A stretch of 64,000 bases of DNA from Apricaphanius iberus (Eukaryota; Chordata; Actinopteri; Cyprinodontiformes; Aphaniidae), in contig JAPXFQ010001340.1 in the NCBI GenBank assembly GCA_028564705.1, positions 1 to 64,000 of the forward strand, given 5' to 3'. Positions 11,041 through 23,400 of the stretch are shown here, piece by piece. How positions within the stretch are numbered: position 1 is the first letter of the stretch; each line of letters starts with the position of its first letter. Below the pieces are notes generated by a model. It did no database searches and was not told where the DNA came from. It saw only the letters and a list, made by a program, of their open reading frames with translations. A program made the translations under genes and the position numbers.

Positions 11041-11577
11041 AAGGCAAGGCAAGGTTTTAGTTGTATAGCACACTTTAGACACAAGGCTATATATGGTCAT
11101 TTATATGATTAAAATTAGAACACAGAAAAGAGAACATAAGATTAAAATACAATAATGCATTTACAATAAAACAATAATCAAGACAATAATTTGTATGAAA
11201 ATTAAAAACAAGCGAGTAAAAAGCAATAATAGGATCAGTTACTCATGAGCGAGTCTAAATAGATACGCTTTTATTTTAGATTTAAAAGCAGCTTTGCATT
11301 CTCCTGGTAGTTTGTTCCAGATGTGAGGACCTTAGAAACTGAAAGCTGCTTCTCCATCTTTGGATCTGGTTCTAGGGACGATCAGTAAACTAGAGCTGGA
11401 GGACCGGAGTGATCTGGGTGGTTTGTGCTATGATAGCAGATCTCTAATGTACTCTGGTGCTAACCCATTCAGTGATTTATGAACTAATAAAAGCACTTTG
11501 AAGTCTATTCTCTGAGCTACAGGGAGCCAGTGTAAAGACTTCAGAACTGGGGTGATGTGTGCTACTGTTTTAGTGAG
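11041..11577 (-). mobile_element. LINE 3' end (reverse transcriptase C-terminus)
   Basis: On the minus strand the sequence reads LHWLPVAQRIDFKVLLLVHK then SLNGLAPEYIRDLL, and later VPRTRSKDGEAAFS with WNKLPGE, the C-terminal signature of CR1/L2/Rex1-type reverse transcriptases. At least two stops interrupt it. The element end on the plus strand is the AAGGCAAGGCAAGG block near 11041. Only the last ~500 bp remain. Confidence 0.8.
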
Positions 11578-11899
11578 AAACAAGAATAATAGAAAATAAA
11601 TAACTTATTCTCTCTAATCTCTAGGAAAGGACACTAGAAAAATGTTCCAAGAAACACTGAATCATGCATTTAAAATTGCTGATGGGTAAAATATTTTTGG
11701 TGTCCTCGAGTCACCTGTGTATACAGACGTAATGTTATAATGTTATACTCTGCAATGTTATGAGAGCAACTTAATGTTATACTCTGCTTGCCGCATAAAT
11801 ATAAACATTCATAAGGGATGGAAGGTTTGATATCTCTGGCTGGACAGCTCCCATGAAACCGCTGCTCTGTCTGGTTTCGAAAAAAACATGTTTTCGAAA

Positions 11900-12288
11900 C
11901 TGAACAGACTGATAAGGCGGGGGGTGCCTGGGAGTGAGGCCCGGCCCGCCTCATTCCTCACGCGCTCCTCTGTGTATAATTGGAATGAGAGTTGACCAGC
12001 TTGTGAGAGTCTGCCGTGGGGATTTTGTGCACGATCGCCCGGCTTGTGTTGAGTTAACAGATCTGACTGAGAGGTGACTGGCTCTCCACTCTCAAGTGTC
12101 AAAGGTGAGATGCGGTTATAAAACTTAATGCCTCTTTGACGAAGTACTGCTTTGTTGCTGAAGAATTGCTTTTGCTGCTACTGCTGAACTGTATTTGTCT
12201 GGGGAATAAAAGTGACACATTATTCTAGCACAATCAGTGGCTCTTGGGTAGTTTCTTTCTTTTTACATTGTGTCTGCCTATCCACAAC
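11900..12288 (+). mobile_element. Probable LTR 3' portion
   Basis: A TTATAAAA box (near 12116), a following start-like region, AATAAAAG (near 12205) and an end in CCTATCCACAACA (12288) are ordered like U3-R-U5 of an LTR. I found no matching 5' end or duplication, so it may be truncated. Confidence 0.4.
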
Positions 12289-12289
12289 A

Positions 12290-14360
12290 GTCTTGTAAAA
12301 ATATTTCACAAAACATTTACTCGCCAAAGAGTAGAGACAACATAAACACTCTGACCAGAGTCAGACAACATGAAGGGGAAATCTGTGATGGTAACATTAT
12401 TAGTAAAAACAAAAAACAAAACGGTTAAGGTTTCAAATGGGGAAAACAATCAGTGCAGCTTACCAACACTCCATTTCTGGAAAATAAACTATTGCTCTTT
12501 AAAATGTCACACACGATTCAGTCTACCTTTTGCTCTCGCAGGCTGAATGACAGAACAGTGGATCAATTTTACCATCAGGTAAGTACAGGTGAAGTCTTGA
12601 AACAAGGTTAAAACACTTACAACAGAAGACTGGCAGAGAAGAGGTGAAGACCTGGAGCAGCTCTGAATGAATGATGATTTAGAGCTGCACCAGATCAACA
12701 ACAGCTGGTAATCAGTAATCAGTGGGTGCTGGTCCTTAAGGTGCATCAATTATGTGGGTTACAGGTGGGCACCGGTGCCAGAGGTGAGGCTCATTGTTGG
12801 ACCCAAACAACAGAAAGGGAAAGTTGTATAAAATCCCATCGACTTGCAAGGAAAATTAAAGACGTCTTTGGATTACAAGCTATCAGGAGAAGCAATTGAA
12901 ACAATGATTAAAAAGTCTGCAGCAAAAACATAACAGGTGAGCTATGGCTAACACATAAGCTAAAATTCTACCTAACACTGCGACTGCAAACTATAATAAA
13001 TAGCAATGGGAGCCGGTGTTACACCGGAGCTGTAGGTTGTTTGCATGTCTCTACTGTGTTGATGGACAAAAATCCCTCTCTAATTTCTGGTTGCTGGTGG
13101 TTTTTACTGGCTGTACTGCCTTATCCCAACATGTTAGTCAAGTCGTCTGTGCTGCTGTGGTCGACCTAGTGTCATAAAAGCAAAGGTTGAGAGAAAGCAC
13201 AAATGTGCAAAATGATCAAAAGGATCATAGTATTTAAGATGGCTTGGCTTTTGTTTAATTGTGTTGCCACCCAGTGTCAGTGTTTTTATAGAACCTGCAT
13301 TAATTGTTGGTCTTTTTAATGCACAGCTGCTGCTATTGTGTTTACAGAATTTTGAACGATACTCTAGTATCTAGTCTAGTCTTTCATACTTGCCTGATTT
13401 GTATGGTTGTTAATCTGTCCAATTTAAATACATTTTTAAAAAAGCATAAAAATGTTCTGAGATTTTGTTCTACATTTCTTCTTTTTTTTTTTTTCTTGCC
13501 CTGGTACAGAACTTGTTTAACAAAAAGACTAAAACTGAAACTAATAAAATCAAAAATTAAAATAAGCATTTTCCAAAAAAACTAAACGAAACTAAACAAA
13601 TGGTAAAAACTAATTAAAACTAAAATATAATTTAAAATCTTAAGTCAAAACTAAAACTAATAAAAAGGGAGGCCCCCAGCACAACCAGCGCATCAAGGGT
13701 CCCTGCACTGAGGTAGGAGCCCAGTGCACCCAGCAGCTCAGATACCCCAGCAACACACTTGGTTGTCTATATCCCGGGTTCCTCTTCAGAACCGACTCAG
13801 ATCCCCTGTCTTCATCTCATGCTTCTTGGACTCTCTCTTGGTAACCCTCTGCATCGCTTTGAAATAAGCTGAAAGAAGAAGATTTTGGCCTTAATATATG
13901 AAGCACTTTTTCAGTTGTAGGAAAGAGCCATGAAAATTGCATCTCTTCATTAAATGTTTAAGTACTAATTTAACTATACCTTTAATCTACCTTTTAATTC
14001 CCCTGTACTGTATTAGAGAAATCAATGTCAATATTTTGGGTAGTGCCTGGCTAATTTGTGACACAGTTTGCGAAAACTGTGAAATCTGCTGGCTTTGTGT
14101 TTTCTCATCTTGCTTTTGAAAAACAACATTCACCATTAAGGTGAAGTGACTGCAGAGAACAGTGTAGAGCTATTTCCAAAGCACGGACATTTGACGAGGT
14201 GAAATTATTTATATCTGACGATATGTTAAACAATAATATAATGTTTCACAAGACCATAACAAGAGCTGCGTATATTTTTGGGATAAAATACAGTTTCTAA
14301 AACAGCAGATGAGAAATTACTATTGCAACACTTCCACCTGTGGCTTTCCTGAACTGTGTA
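12290..14360. other. Stretch without a recognised gene
   Basis: AT-rich sequence. A low-complexity AAACTAAAACTAATAAAA-type dispersed repeat occupies about 13540-13665. Small open frames have no recognisable domain. The final ~100 bp before 14446 resemble the region upstream of the second receptor gene. Confidence 0.4.
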
Positions 14361-14368
14361 ATAGCCCG

Positions 14369-14382
14369 GACAGGAAGTTCTG
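14369..14382 (+). promoter_or_regulatory. ETS/PU.1-like site upstream of receptor gene 1
   Basis: ACAGGAAGTTCTG lies 65-77 bp before the start codon. The same block, in an otherwise diverged flank, precedes the second receptor gene (GAGGAAGT at 40602-40609). PU.1/ETS sites in this position are characteristic of myeloid and B-cell Fc receptor promoters. No TATA box is obvious. Confidence 0.45.
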
Positions 14383-14445
14383 TGCTTAATTTGAACTACG
14401 TGTACATGTGAGACACTTCATAACTAGAGTTGAGCATCATCAGTC

Positions 14446-17400
14446 ATGGAGGTCACAGATCTCTGCCTTCAAATATGCAAGTACATACTTAGTAAGCATT
14501 TTTTTCCATATTGTTATACTTCTATATAATGAGCTGATCTAAAGCTATTTCTTGTGTCTCTGCAGTTGTGAATGTCATTGTTTTGCTGTCGACACAACCT
14601 GTCCCAGGTTACACTGCCCACAAACCCAGTAAGTTGGAAAAAATTTCTTTATTAATTTGTTTTGCATTATGATGATATCAGATTTTTTTTCTAATTAATT
14701 CCAGCTGCTTGTGAGCAAATTCCTCTGAAATCTCTTGCTGTTAATACACAAATTACTTATGTAAACTACTTCACAAACTGGTGAAAGATAGGTTTTTTTA
14801 GTTGTTTTTCATGAATTTATATTTAATTTCATTAAATCATTTATATCCATTTTTATCATTGCAGCTTTTCCTATTATCTCTCCAGACAGACTTCAGTTCT
14901 TTGAGTACGAGTCTGTCTTTATAAGCTGTGGGGAGGACAATGACAGGAAAGCATGGAGAGTAATGAGAAAACTTCACGAAATATATCCAGCAAATATGTC
15001 AGAAGGCTGCAGCATCCCAGCTCCATCCTGCACAATTCCTAATACTTTTGAAAGTCACAGTGGAGAATACTGGTGTGAAAATGATGAAGGGGAAAGAAGC
15101 GGCGCCCTCAATATATCTGTTACAGGTTTGAATCAAATATGTCTGAAACATTTTAAAATGAACTAAAATATTGCTTTAGTGTTTTTAATAGATCTCATTC
15201 ATTGAGAAACTGCTTAAAACTCTTTTTTTTTTAAATTAAATACAATCCTTCACTCTGAGTAAGACATATGCAGCACATGATACTGTTGTAGCAGAGGTGT
15301 GGACTCGACTTGAGTCAATAATTTTGTGCCTTGAAACGTGACTTAACTTGGACTTCCACACTAATGACTTGGGACTTGAGTCGGACTTGAACCTATTTGT
15401 TTAAAAACACTTGATATTCTACCCAATAATTAAAGTTTAAAACATCTATTATTCCCAATTTGTTCATTTTATGTCATTTCACTCATTTTGTGGCGCTGAT
15501 CACGTCTTGACAAGCGGTGGAATTTTCTGTGTGTGTGATGGCTGCAGAACAGCCAATCAGATTGCTAGATTTAAAGTTTGAAAATTAGAGCAATGCAGTC
15601 AACAGTTTCATTATGTTGTTGCACCTCAAAACTGCAGTGCAACATGTAAAAACATGCAAGAAGAGAATCACAGAGATGGCACAACGTCCGACTTTTTTCG
15701 CCGTGAAGTTTTAAAATAAATGGTAGATTGCAGCTTCTTCCTCACAGGCTCTCCTGTTTGAGGTGTTCATGGCCTCATTTGAACCCAGGAGAAGTCTTTC
15801 TGGTTAAGGAAAATAATCAAATAAATCGCTTAGGCTACACTTCTTAGAACATCCAGATGCACATCTTGTAAATGTAACAAATCTACTGGCATTTTGCTGG
15901 CATGTTATGTTGGAAATATCTGATTCTTAACAAACTTTAAATGTTCTTTTTTTCTGACGAGTTTACTTTTTCTTGCAAATTTCTAACTTTCAGTAAACAC
16001 CTCTGACTCTTAAAAATCTAATTATCATCTTGAAAATTAAATCACCCGTACTCTTTTGTAAAATCTCTTTAATCCTTAGCAGTGAATCCGTGAAATTGGA
16101 GTTTAAAGGAAGACTATTATTTTTAGTTAAGTTTGATTAAATTAAATGTATTAGATTGGTTCTCAAAGTTGTGGTCGGAACCCCACACGGGGCCACAAAC
16201 ATTCAAATGTGGATTCTTAATATTCTCTTGGAAAAAAATGGCAATACCAGAAATGGCAATGAGCAAGCATCTGCATTCAATAAATTGAATAAGAGAAAAA
16301 AAAATACTTGAATTTTTAAAAACAACATATATTCCTCAGTATTTGGCTTTTGATGTTGGTTATGCTACCAATTTACAACTTTTTAAGTGACTCAGAAAAA
16401 AATATGTGTGCCTGTTCTATCAAGAGCTGGGGTCACGGGCCTCTTAAATTTTTATTTGTGGGTGCGAGACTGACAAGTTTGGGAGCCATACACTTTAAAG
16501 TACAACATGGAGGTGTGAGTTCATAATAGCGTTTTCTAAATTTTCTAAATTCATTTGTACTTGTTTCATCAGGTAATCAAAGATTTTAAAGAGAATAAAT
16601 GGTTTATGATTTACATTGACTATTAAATTGCAACATTGTTTTTTTTTTAAATGAGTCAAAATGACTTGAAATTTGAAGTGCGAGACTTGAGACTTGATTG
16701 GAATGCCTGTATTTACTTGATACTTGACTTGAGGGTAATGACTTGAAACTTAATTGAGACTTGCAAATCAATTACTTTGTCTCATCTCTGTGTTTGACCC
16801 CTGCCTGGTTCAATCCCAAAAAGGAAACTCGCAGAAAACTAATAACACAGAGAAAGCTGTGTTATCTACATAGAAAAGCCTACTGGCCACACCTACTGTG
16901 GCTTAACCTCAGGTGGGTACCTGAGAGAGGACAATATGGCAATCCATTTTAACATTTAACAAACTACATCTCCTAGACTTAATTAATATTATAAATAGCA
17001 AAAATACAGTTATCCTAGTACAAATAGTATTCTTCCTAGTCAAAATTTAAATAAAATATATAAGCTTTGTTACTTGCAGAAATGTGATTTTAGGATATCT
17101 GGAATATATATATCCATTGTGCCTATCAAATGCTGAAATGGCTTGTGCATCTTTGCTAATGGAAGCCAGAAAGAGAGAGAGAGTGAGAGAGTGTAAGTTT
17201 TGACACTTTCCATATACTTCCATGGAAATAAAAGAAGGCGTAAGTCAAGCAGGGACATGCGGCAATACATAGTTCAAAGCAGCTGCAACATAGAACGCAG
17301 TTCTTCATCTACATTGTGTAACTATTTTTCCGGTAAGTTAATATAATATATATTTTTTTTAGGATTGTAAAGCATTTGCTGACTGCTCAGTGCAAAAATA

Positions 17401-20400
17401 AGTCAATAGTGATATTTTTAATGTAGTCAATTTTAGTTAATTAAACATTTTAATAAACTTGTTGTAGTTTAACTGTAGCTAGGTCTTTGTCAGCAAGTGC
17501 TGTTTTGACAAATTTAAAAATGTCTATTTCTGTATGTCTGATCCGGGTTTTTCAAATGTTCAGGACAGTTTGACATAGCAAATTTTAGATTTTTTTTTTT
17601 TTTTTTTTTTTTTGTAAATTCATTGGTGATTTAATTTTTAACTGGTTGCTGTATCCACGGTCTTTAACTCATTTTAATCCAGTTACTGAACCATGTCAAC
17701 CATGAAATATGCTTCTGTTCTGTGAAGTTAACAGGGTTAATCAAGTTCAAGTAACAGATTTTTTTGGGGGGCACAAAATTGATGGATAGAAGACATCATT
17801 AATAGGGGTATTATTAGTAAAGAATAATACATTTGTAAAGCTGAGTTGTAATCATGTCAATAAGTTAAGATTAGACTATAACAAGAAATTGATAATCAAA
17901 TTGCTGATGCTTTCTTCGTGGATCTCTGAAAATAATTACACTCAGTGTGTTTACATGCAGCAAGACAAAGTTGAATTATTACCTTAGTTCGACTGAAATC
18001 AGACTTTTAAAATGCATGTATATAACTTAGCTCGACTTGAATTAAATCAAACTGAAGTTCCAGAAACCCAACGGATCAGTTATTTTCAACCTGAAATTGT
18101 ACCTGTATATCGGGGGTCTCCAACCTTTTATTTTCTGTAAGCTACTTTTACACCATGAAAGTACAGAGGAGCTACTACCGTCACATGATTTATTCACATT
18201 GTTACTTTTCATGTGTGAATTTGCTTAAGATGTACAATATGTAATGTGTTCAAAAAAGTTAATGAACATACAGGACATATATCTGTTATATGCATTATAT
18301 TCATCAGTTGTTTTCTCTGTTTTTCAATACATCATTATTGTAAAAAAAAAATAGTGACATTCCTGTTTTGAAACTCAAATTAAAAACAACATATTTTATT
18401 TTTTAACTAATCAAAATTTGGATACTTTCAGACAATACTACGGCAGGCTGAGTCTTTATCCCTGCTAGAATCTGTATCCCACACCTAAAAAGGACTGGGT
18501 ATCCCTCTTCAAATTGTTTCAGTAAATATTCAGCCTGTATTATGACCATTTAATCCTGTAAATTTTTAGAGGATCGATCAATGAATAAAAATGTTATCAG
18601 GGGGATACATATTGTGGCAGATTGACAGTCTGAAAGTACAACATTTGGTAATGCATTCTCATGTTTTCAAAAATGTAGGAGCCATAATTAGATATTGTTG
18701 AGCGTATTGATCACTTGATTCACATCTGGTTGTCACAGTGAGGAGTAACCAAGGGGCAAACTCTGCTTGAAAAGTTGAGCCAACCAGAAAGTGGCAAAAA
18801 TTGCAGTTCAACCCCCATCCACTGGGGGCTGGCTCCAAAAAGGAGCAACTTCCCATTGACTCCCATGTTAAAAAGGCCAACTTTACAGCACAAATAAACA
18901 TGTTTACAGCCTGGTTTAAAAAACATTTTAGTGAAGAAGTCCTTTTACTACCATTCTACTTTATGATAAAATTTGTACAATGCTGAAATGTGCTAAAGTC
19001 TTAATGACAGTTCATCCTTGGTATCATTGACAGTAGCTCCCTTTGATTGTATTTTAAACCCTGCTGGGAGATGTTGGATTCATTCTTGGCTGTCTTCACA
19101 CAGCCTGAACCTGGGATGCTGCCTGGTGTGGTGGATCTCTGGTGCTGCAGGTCTGGTCCTGTGCAGCCATGTCCACTGCTTTCACTGCTGTCCTTTAGCC
19201 TGGCATGGAGAGCAGACTGGTCTGATCTCAGGAGGAACAAGACCAGGAAGAGGAGACTAAGGCCCTGTCCACACGTAGCCGGGTATCTCCCAAAACGGAG
19301 ATATTTTTCTACGGTTTGGCCTGTTATCCACACGTAGCCGGAGGTTTTCGGCACCAAAAACGAAGCTTTTTAAAAACTCCGGCCAAAGTGGAGATTTGCG
19401 TTTTCTCCGTTTTCAGTATCTGCGTGTGGACGGTTGAAAACGGAGTTTTAAGAGCCGTAGCGCCACATGTGCGACCTGTGTTTACTCTCGAAAACAGCAT
19501 TTATTTCCTCAGCGCTGTGTTGGTATCATCCATTGTTAAAGCGCTTCTTGTTTGTTTGCTTTTATAAGCTGTGTGACTGCTGCGTGCTGAAGAGAGGATA
19601 TAAAGTTTCTCTTGACGGATAGGACTGGGGAGAACTACTGCCCCCTACAGGTTTGCCACGTCTATAAATGTGCTGAAAAACGCATTTATCCGGTTACGTG
19701 TGGATGGAGATTTTTTTTTTTCAAGGAGCAGAGGAAAATCTTTGTTTAAAAAAAAAAAACCCGGCTACGTGTGGACATGGCCTAAGGTTGCCAGCTTCAC
19801 TCTGTGCCCAGCGCTCCTTGGTCTAGCAGTACCCCAGTCTGTCATACCAGAGAAGAAAAACTGAGCATGCGCGCAGTTACGAGCACGATCACACAGCGTT
19901 CGTGAATGTGAAGATCTTCCCCACAAGTAGAGGGGGAAAGCAGACTACGGTACATCTATTAGCTACCGTTAGCCACCATTAGCCATCAGTTAGCCTGTCA
20001 ATCAAAAAAGACACGCCCCTAATTATTCATAAATTCAAGATTAAAATTACAAATAAACAGAAAAAAATCCACCCCCTCAGTATTGTCATGATGGTAATCT
20101 TGAACTATCTAACCTAAAATGTTTTATTTTTTATTTTTATTTTATTTTTTAAAGCTTGTTTTACATTTTTAATAAAAAAAAATGTTTGGTTAAAAAAAAA
20201 AAAAAAAAAAAAAAAAGTTAGGTTAGATAGTTCAAGATTACCATCATGACAATACTGAGGGGTTGGATTTTTTTCTAACTCTGTTTATTTGTAATTTTAA
20301 TCTTGAATTTATGAATAATTAGGGGCGTGTCTTTTTTGATTGACAGGCTAACTCTGAAGGCTAATGGTGGCTAACGGTAGCTAATAGATGTACCGTAGTC

Positions 20401-23400
20401 TGCTTGCCCCCTCTACTTGTGGGGAAGATCTTCACATCCTGGGACTAATGTAAAGACTTCAGTCGTTTTGTTTTTCTGAACTCCACTATCAGTTCCCTCT
20501 GCAGTATTTTTATTTGGTTTTGGATGTTAATCTGCATTTATTGGACAAAGATGGCTTGCTGTGGCAGGGGAGTAGCACCAACTTTTGGGCCCTGGGTACA
20601 AACGATGTTGGTGGCCTCCTAGCAAATCCCATAGTTATATACCAGTGGGCCCTGAATATCTTTAGGTGGGATATTTCCAATACCAGGTTTGGCTCCACCT
20701 TCACTGGCTAGCATTTCAACAATAGTTTTCCTGTGTTTATCAGTAAGAGTTGTTGGCCATAATCCTGGGTCCTCTAACAATCCCTCATCAGTATCCCCAA
20801 GTCTCTCCTTCTCTTCTCTTTCGTCTTCAGTTCTGTCCTGCTGCTCCTGACTACCCTCACATTCATCACATTTTTTACTTTTCCTCTCATCCCTTATATC
20901 AATGTCAACTTTATATTTCATTTCTGCCTGAGCTAAAAGAAGAAATAAACAAAATGGGTAGTGTTACTGTATACATTTAAACTTTAAAGTCGACCTGGCA
21001 TGAAATTTGAATTTTTTGAGGTTTTTCTTCATATTTTTTAGTTCCCCCAGCCTGCCTACAGCCCCTAAAGGGTTAAAATTACTGACTTTCCTTTGTCCTG
21101 GGGTATGTCTGCCAACATAGTGCAATTAGCACTCAGAAACGGGCTGTTTGGCAGTTCGGCATATGACAACACGTTTCGGCACATTACGTGTTTAGTTCCA
21201 GCCAATCACCCCCTTCCCGAACTACACCCTACAAGTCCCTCCCTCCGTGGTGCGGAGAGCTACGGTAACAGGCAAACAACAAACCAACAGCATGGAGTCC
21301 ATACCGCATCCAAACGGCTCTGTACCTGGGTGTACAAAAGAGAACATAAATTTTTTTGTCCTCCCCACTTCCTAACCACTGAAAAGCTTGTGGATAGATT
21401 TTATGTATGCAGGGAATGCGCCCGACCGACTGCCAAAGCGTGTGGTAGTTTGTGGCAAACATTTCTAGGACGACTGTTTTTCCAACTTGGGAAAATACAG
21501 CAGTGGATTCACAGATTGTCTGAAACTTATAGCAGGCTTGATACCAAATCTCCATGAACCAGCAAATATTCCTGTACAAGTAAGCATATTTCCTCAATAA
21601 TGTCCGTCAGCTGTTAGTAGACATTGAGGCATTGTTTGAGTTGCTCACTTTACAATTAGCTACAAAGCTAACATTCAGAATTAGCTTCACAGCTAATAAC
21701 TCAGTTTGTTTATGTAGTATTGGTGCTAGTATGCTTTTATTTGGGGAAACAAAGATTAAATATTATAGTTTAACATTCAACATATTGTTAGACTCATTGA
21801 CCACAGAAGCGCATAGACTAGGCCCCGCCCTCCGAAACCCGGTTGTTCTGTGCTAATGCTCACAGAAGGGCAACTTCATCACACCTGCAATTCTACAAAA
21901 AGACTGATTACGGCAAGCAATCCTTTGATATATTATTAAGGTACTTAGAGTGTGGCTAAAAAGGGCCCAAACATTGTGGGGAATTTCATGCCAGTTTTAC
22001 TTTAAACTGTAATTACTAAGTGTTAAAACTGAAAATTCTGCTAAAAGCTAACCTTTAGGTAATTTGCATAATACTGTTGTAAAATAGTCGTTAACGTGTG
22101 ATTTTGCGGGTGTTGAATTTTGACAATGGAGGGAAATATAGGGTGCTTTCATGTATACTCCTGGTTCTGGAGAGAAGTGCAGCAGAAGAGGAGACAGCAG
22201 CTGTGTATTTTGTGTCTGCTTCTCACTCTTTATTCACCCAGAAACATTGTTTACATGCTATGTAGTGTATGATACTATTATGTATTGCTATATTATTAAA
22301 ATAGAGTATGGACATAAATGTATGCTATTGTACCTGGAGTAGATATTTTATGTAAAAAACAATATCAATGCTTGATAATGCATTTGAAGCTTACCTTTCT
22401 TTTCAAACAACTGAGTGAACAACTGTTTGTCCTTATTTGCCTTTCTCTGTTTAATCCTTTTTCTTTTCATTTTTGAGTCCCTGGTTGTTCTTTCTTAAGG
22501 AAAGTCTCTTCCCCGGTCTCCCTAGTTACTTCCACGCTTAATCCAGCTCAGTGTCATGGTCAACACCGCAGCATAATCACCTGAGGGTCGTACCATTTAC
22601 ACTGATTCGACAGGGGTGGTGGGGCCCAACATCGTTGTAGATAGATGCTATACAAAGTTAGTTCATGTATAAAAAACTGACTTCTAAGTTCTAAGGGCCC
22701 GCACCTGCCTCGGGCCCTGGGTACCCTTTTTCCCCCCAGTCAGACGCCCCAGTGCTGTAATATTGATTATAGTAACATCCATCCATCCACTTTCTGAACC
22801 GCTTATTCCTCAAGGGGTCGCGGGGGGGCTGGTGCCTATCTCCAGCTGTTAATGGGCGAGAGGCGGGGTACACCCTGGACCGGTCGCCAGTCCATCACAG
22901 GGACAAACAACCATGCACGCACACACACACCCACCCACACCTAAGGACAATTTATAGTGATCAATGTGGGCCACACATGCACGGGGAGACATGCAAGGCA
23001 ACAGTGCTAACCACTGCGCCACCATGCAGTCCGCCTGATTATAGTAATGGACCTTTCAAAAGTCATACTTCCCCCTTTGAGGGGAGGCTTTATACGGGCT
23101 GATGCTTCACCAGCGGAGGGGGGAGAGTTTTTGTCAGGTGGCCAAGAGGAATTCTGTTTTGGTCAGAGCTTTTATCTCTTTTTACATGCAAGCTGGAGCT
23201 AACAACCAGTCGGGTAGTGGCAGAGCAGCAAAGTCGGTGGGCCGAGAAGCCGCGGCATCAGAGAGCGGGAGACTGCTACATCAGACTGGAAGACTACATA
23301 ATCGAACTCTAGACAGACTGGATGATCGCTGGTTAGATCAGTACTGAGTCTTATTAAATCGATATGTTTTCTCTACTCGAGACGTTTCTGGGTCTAAAGT

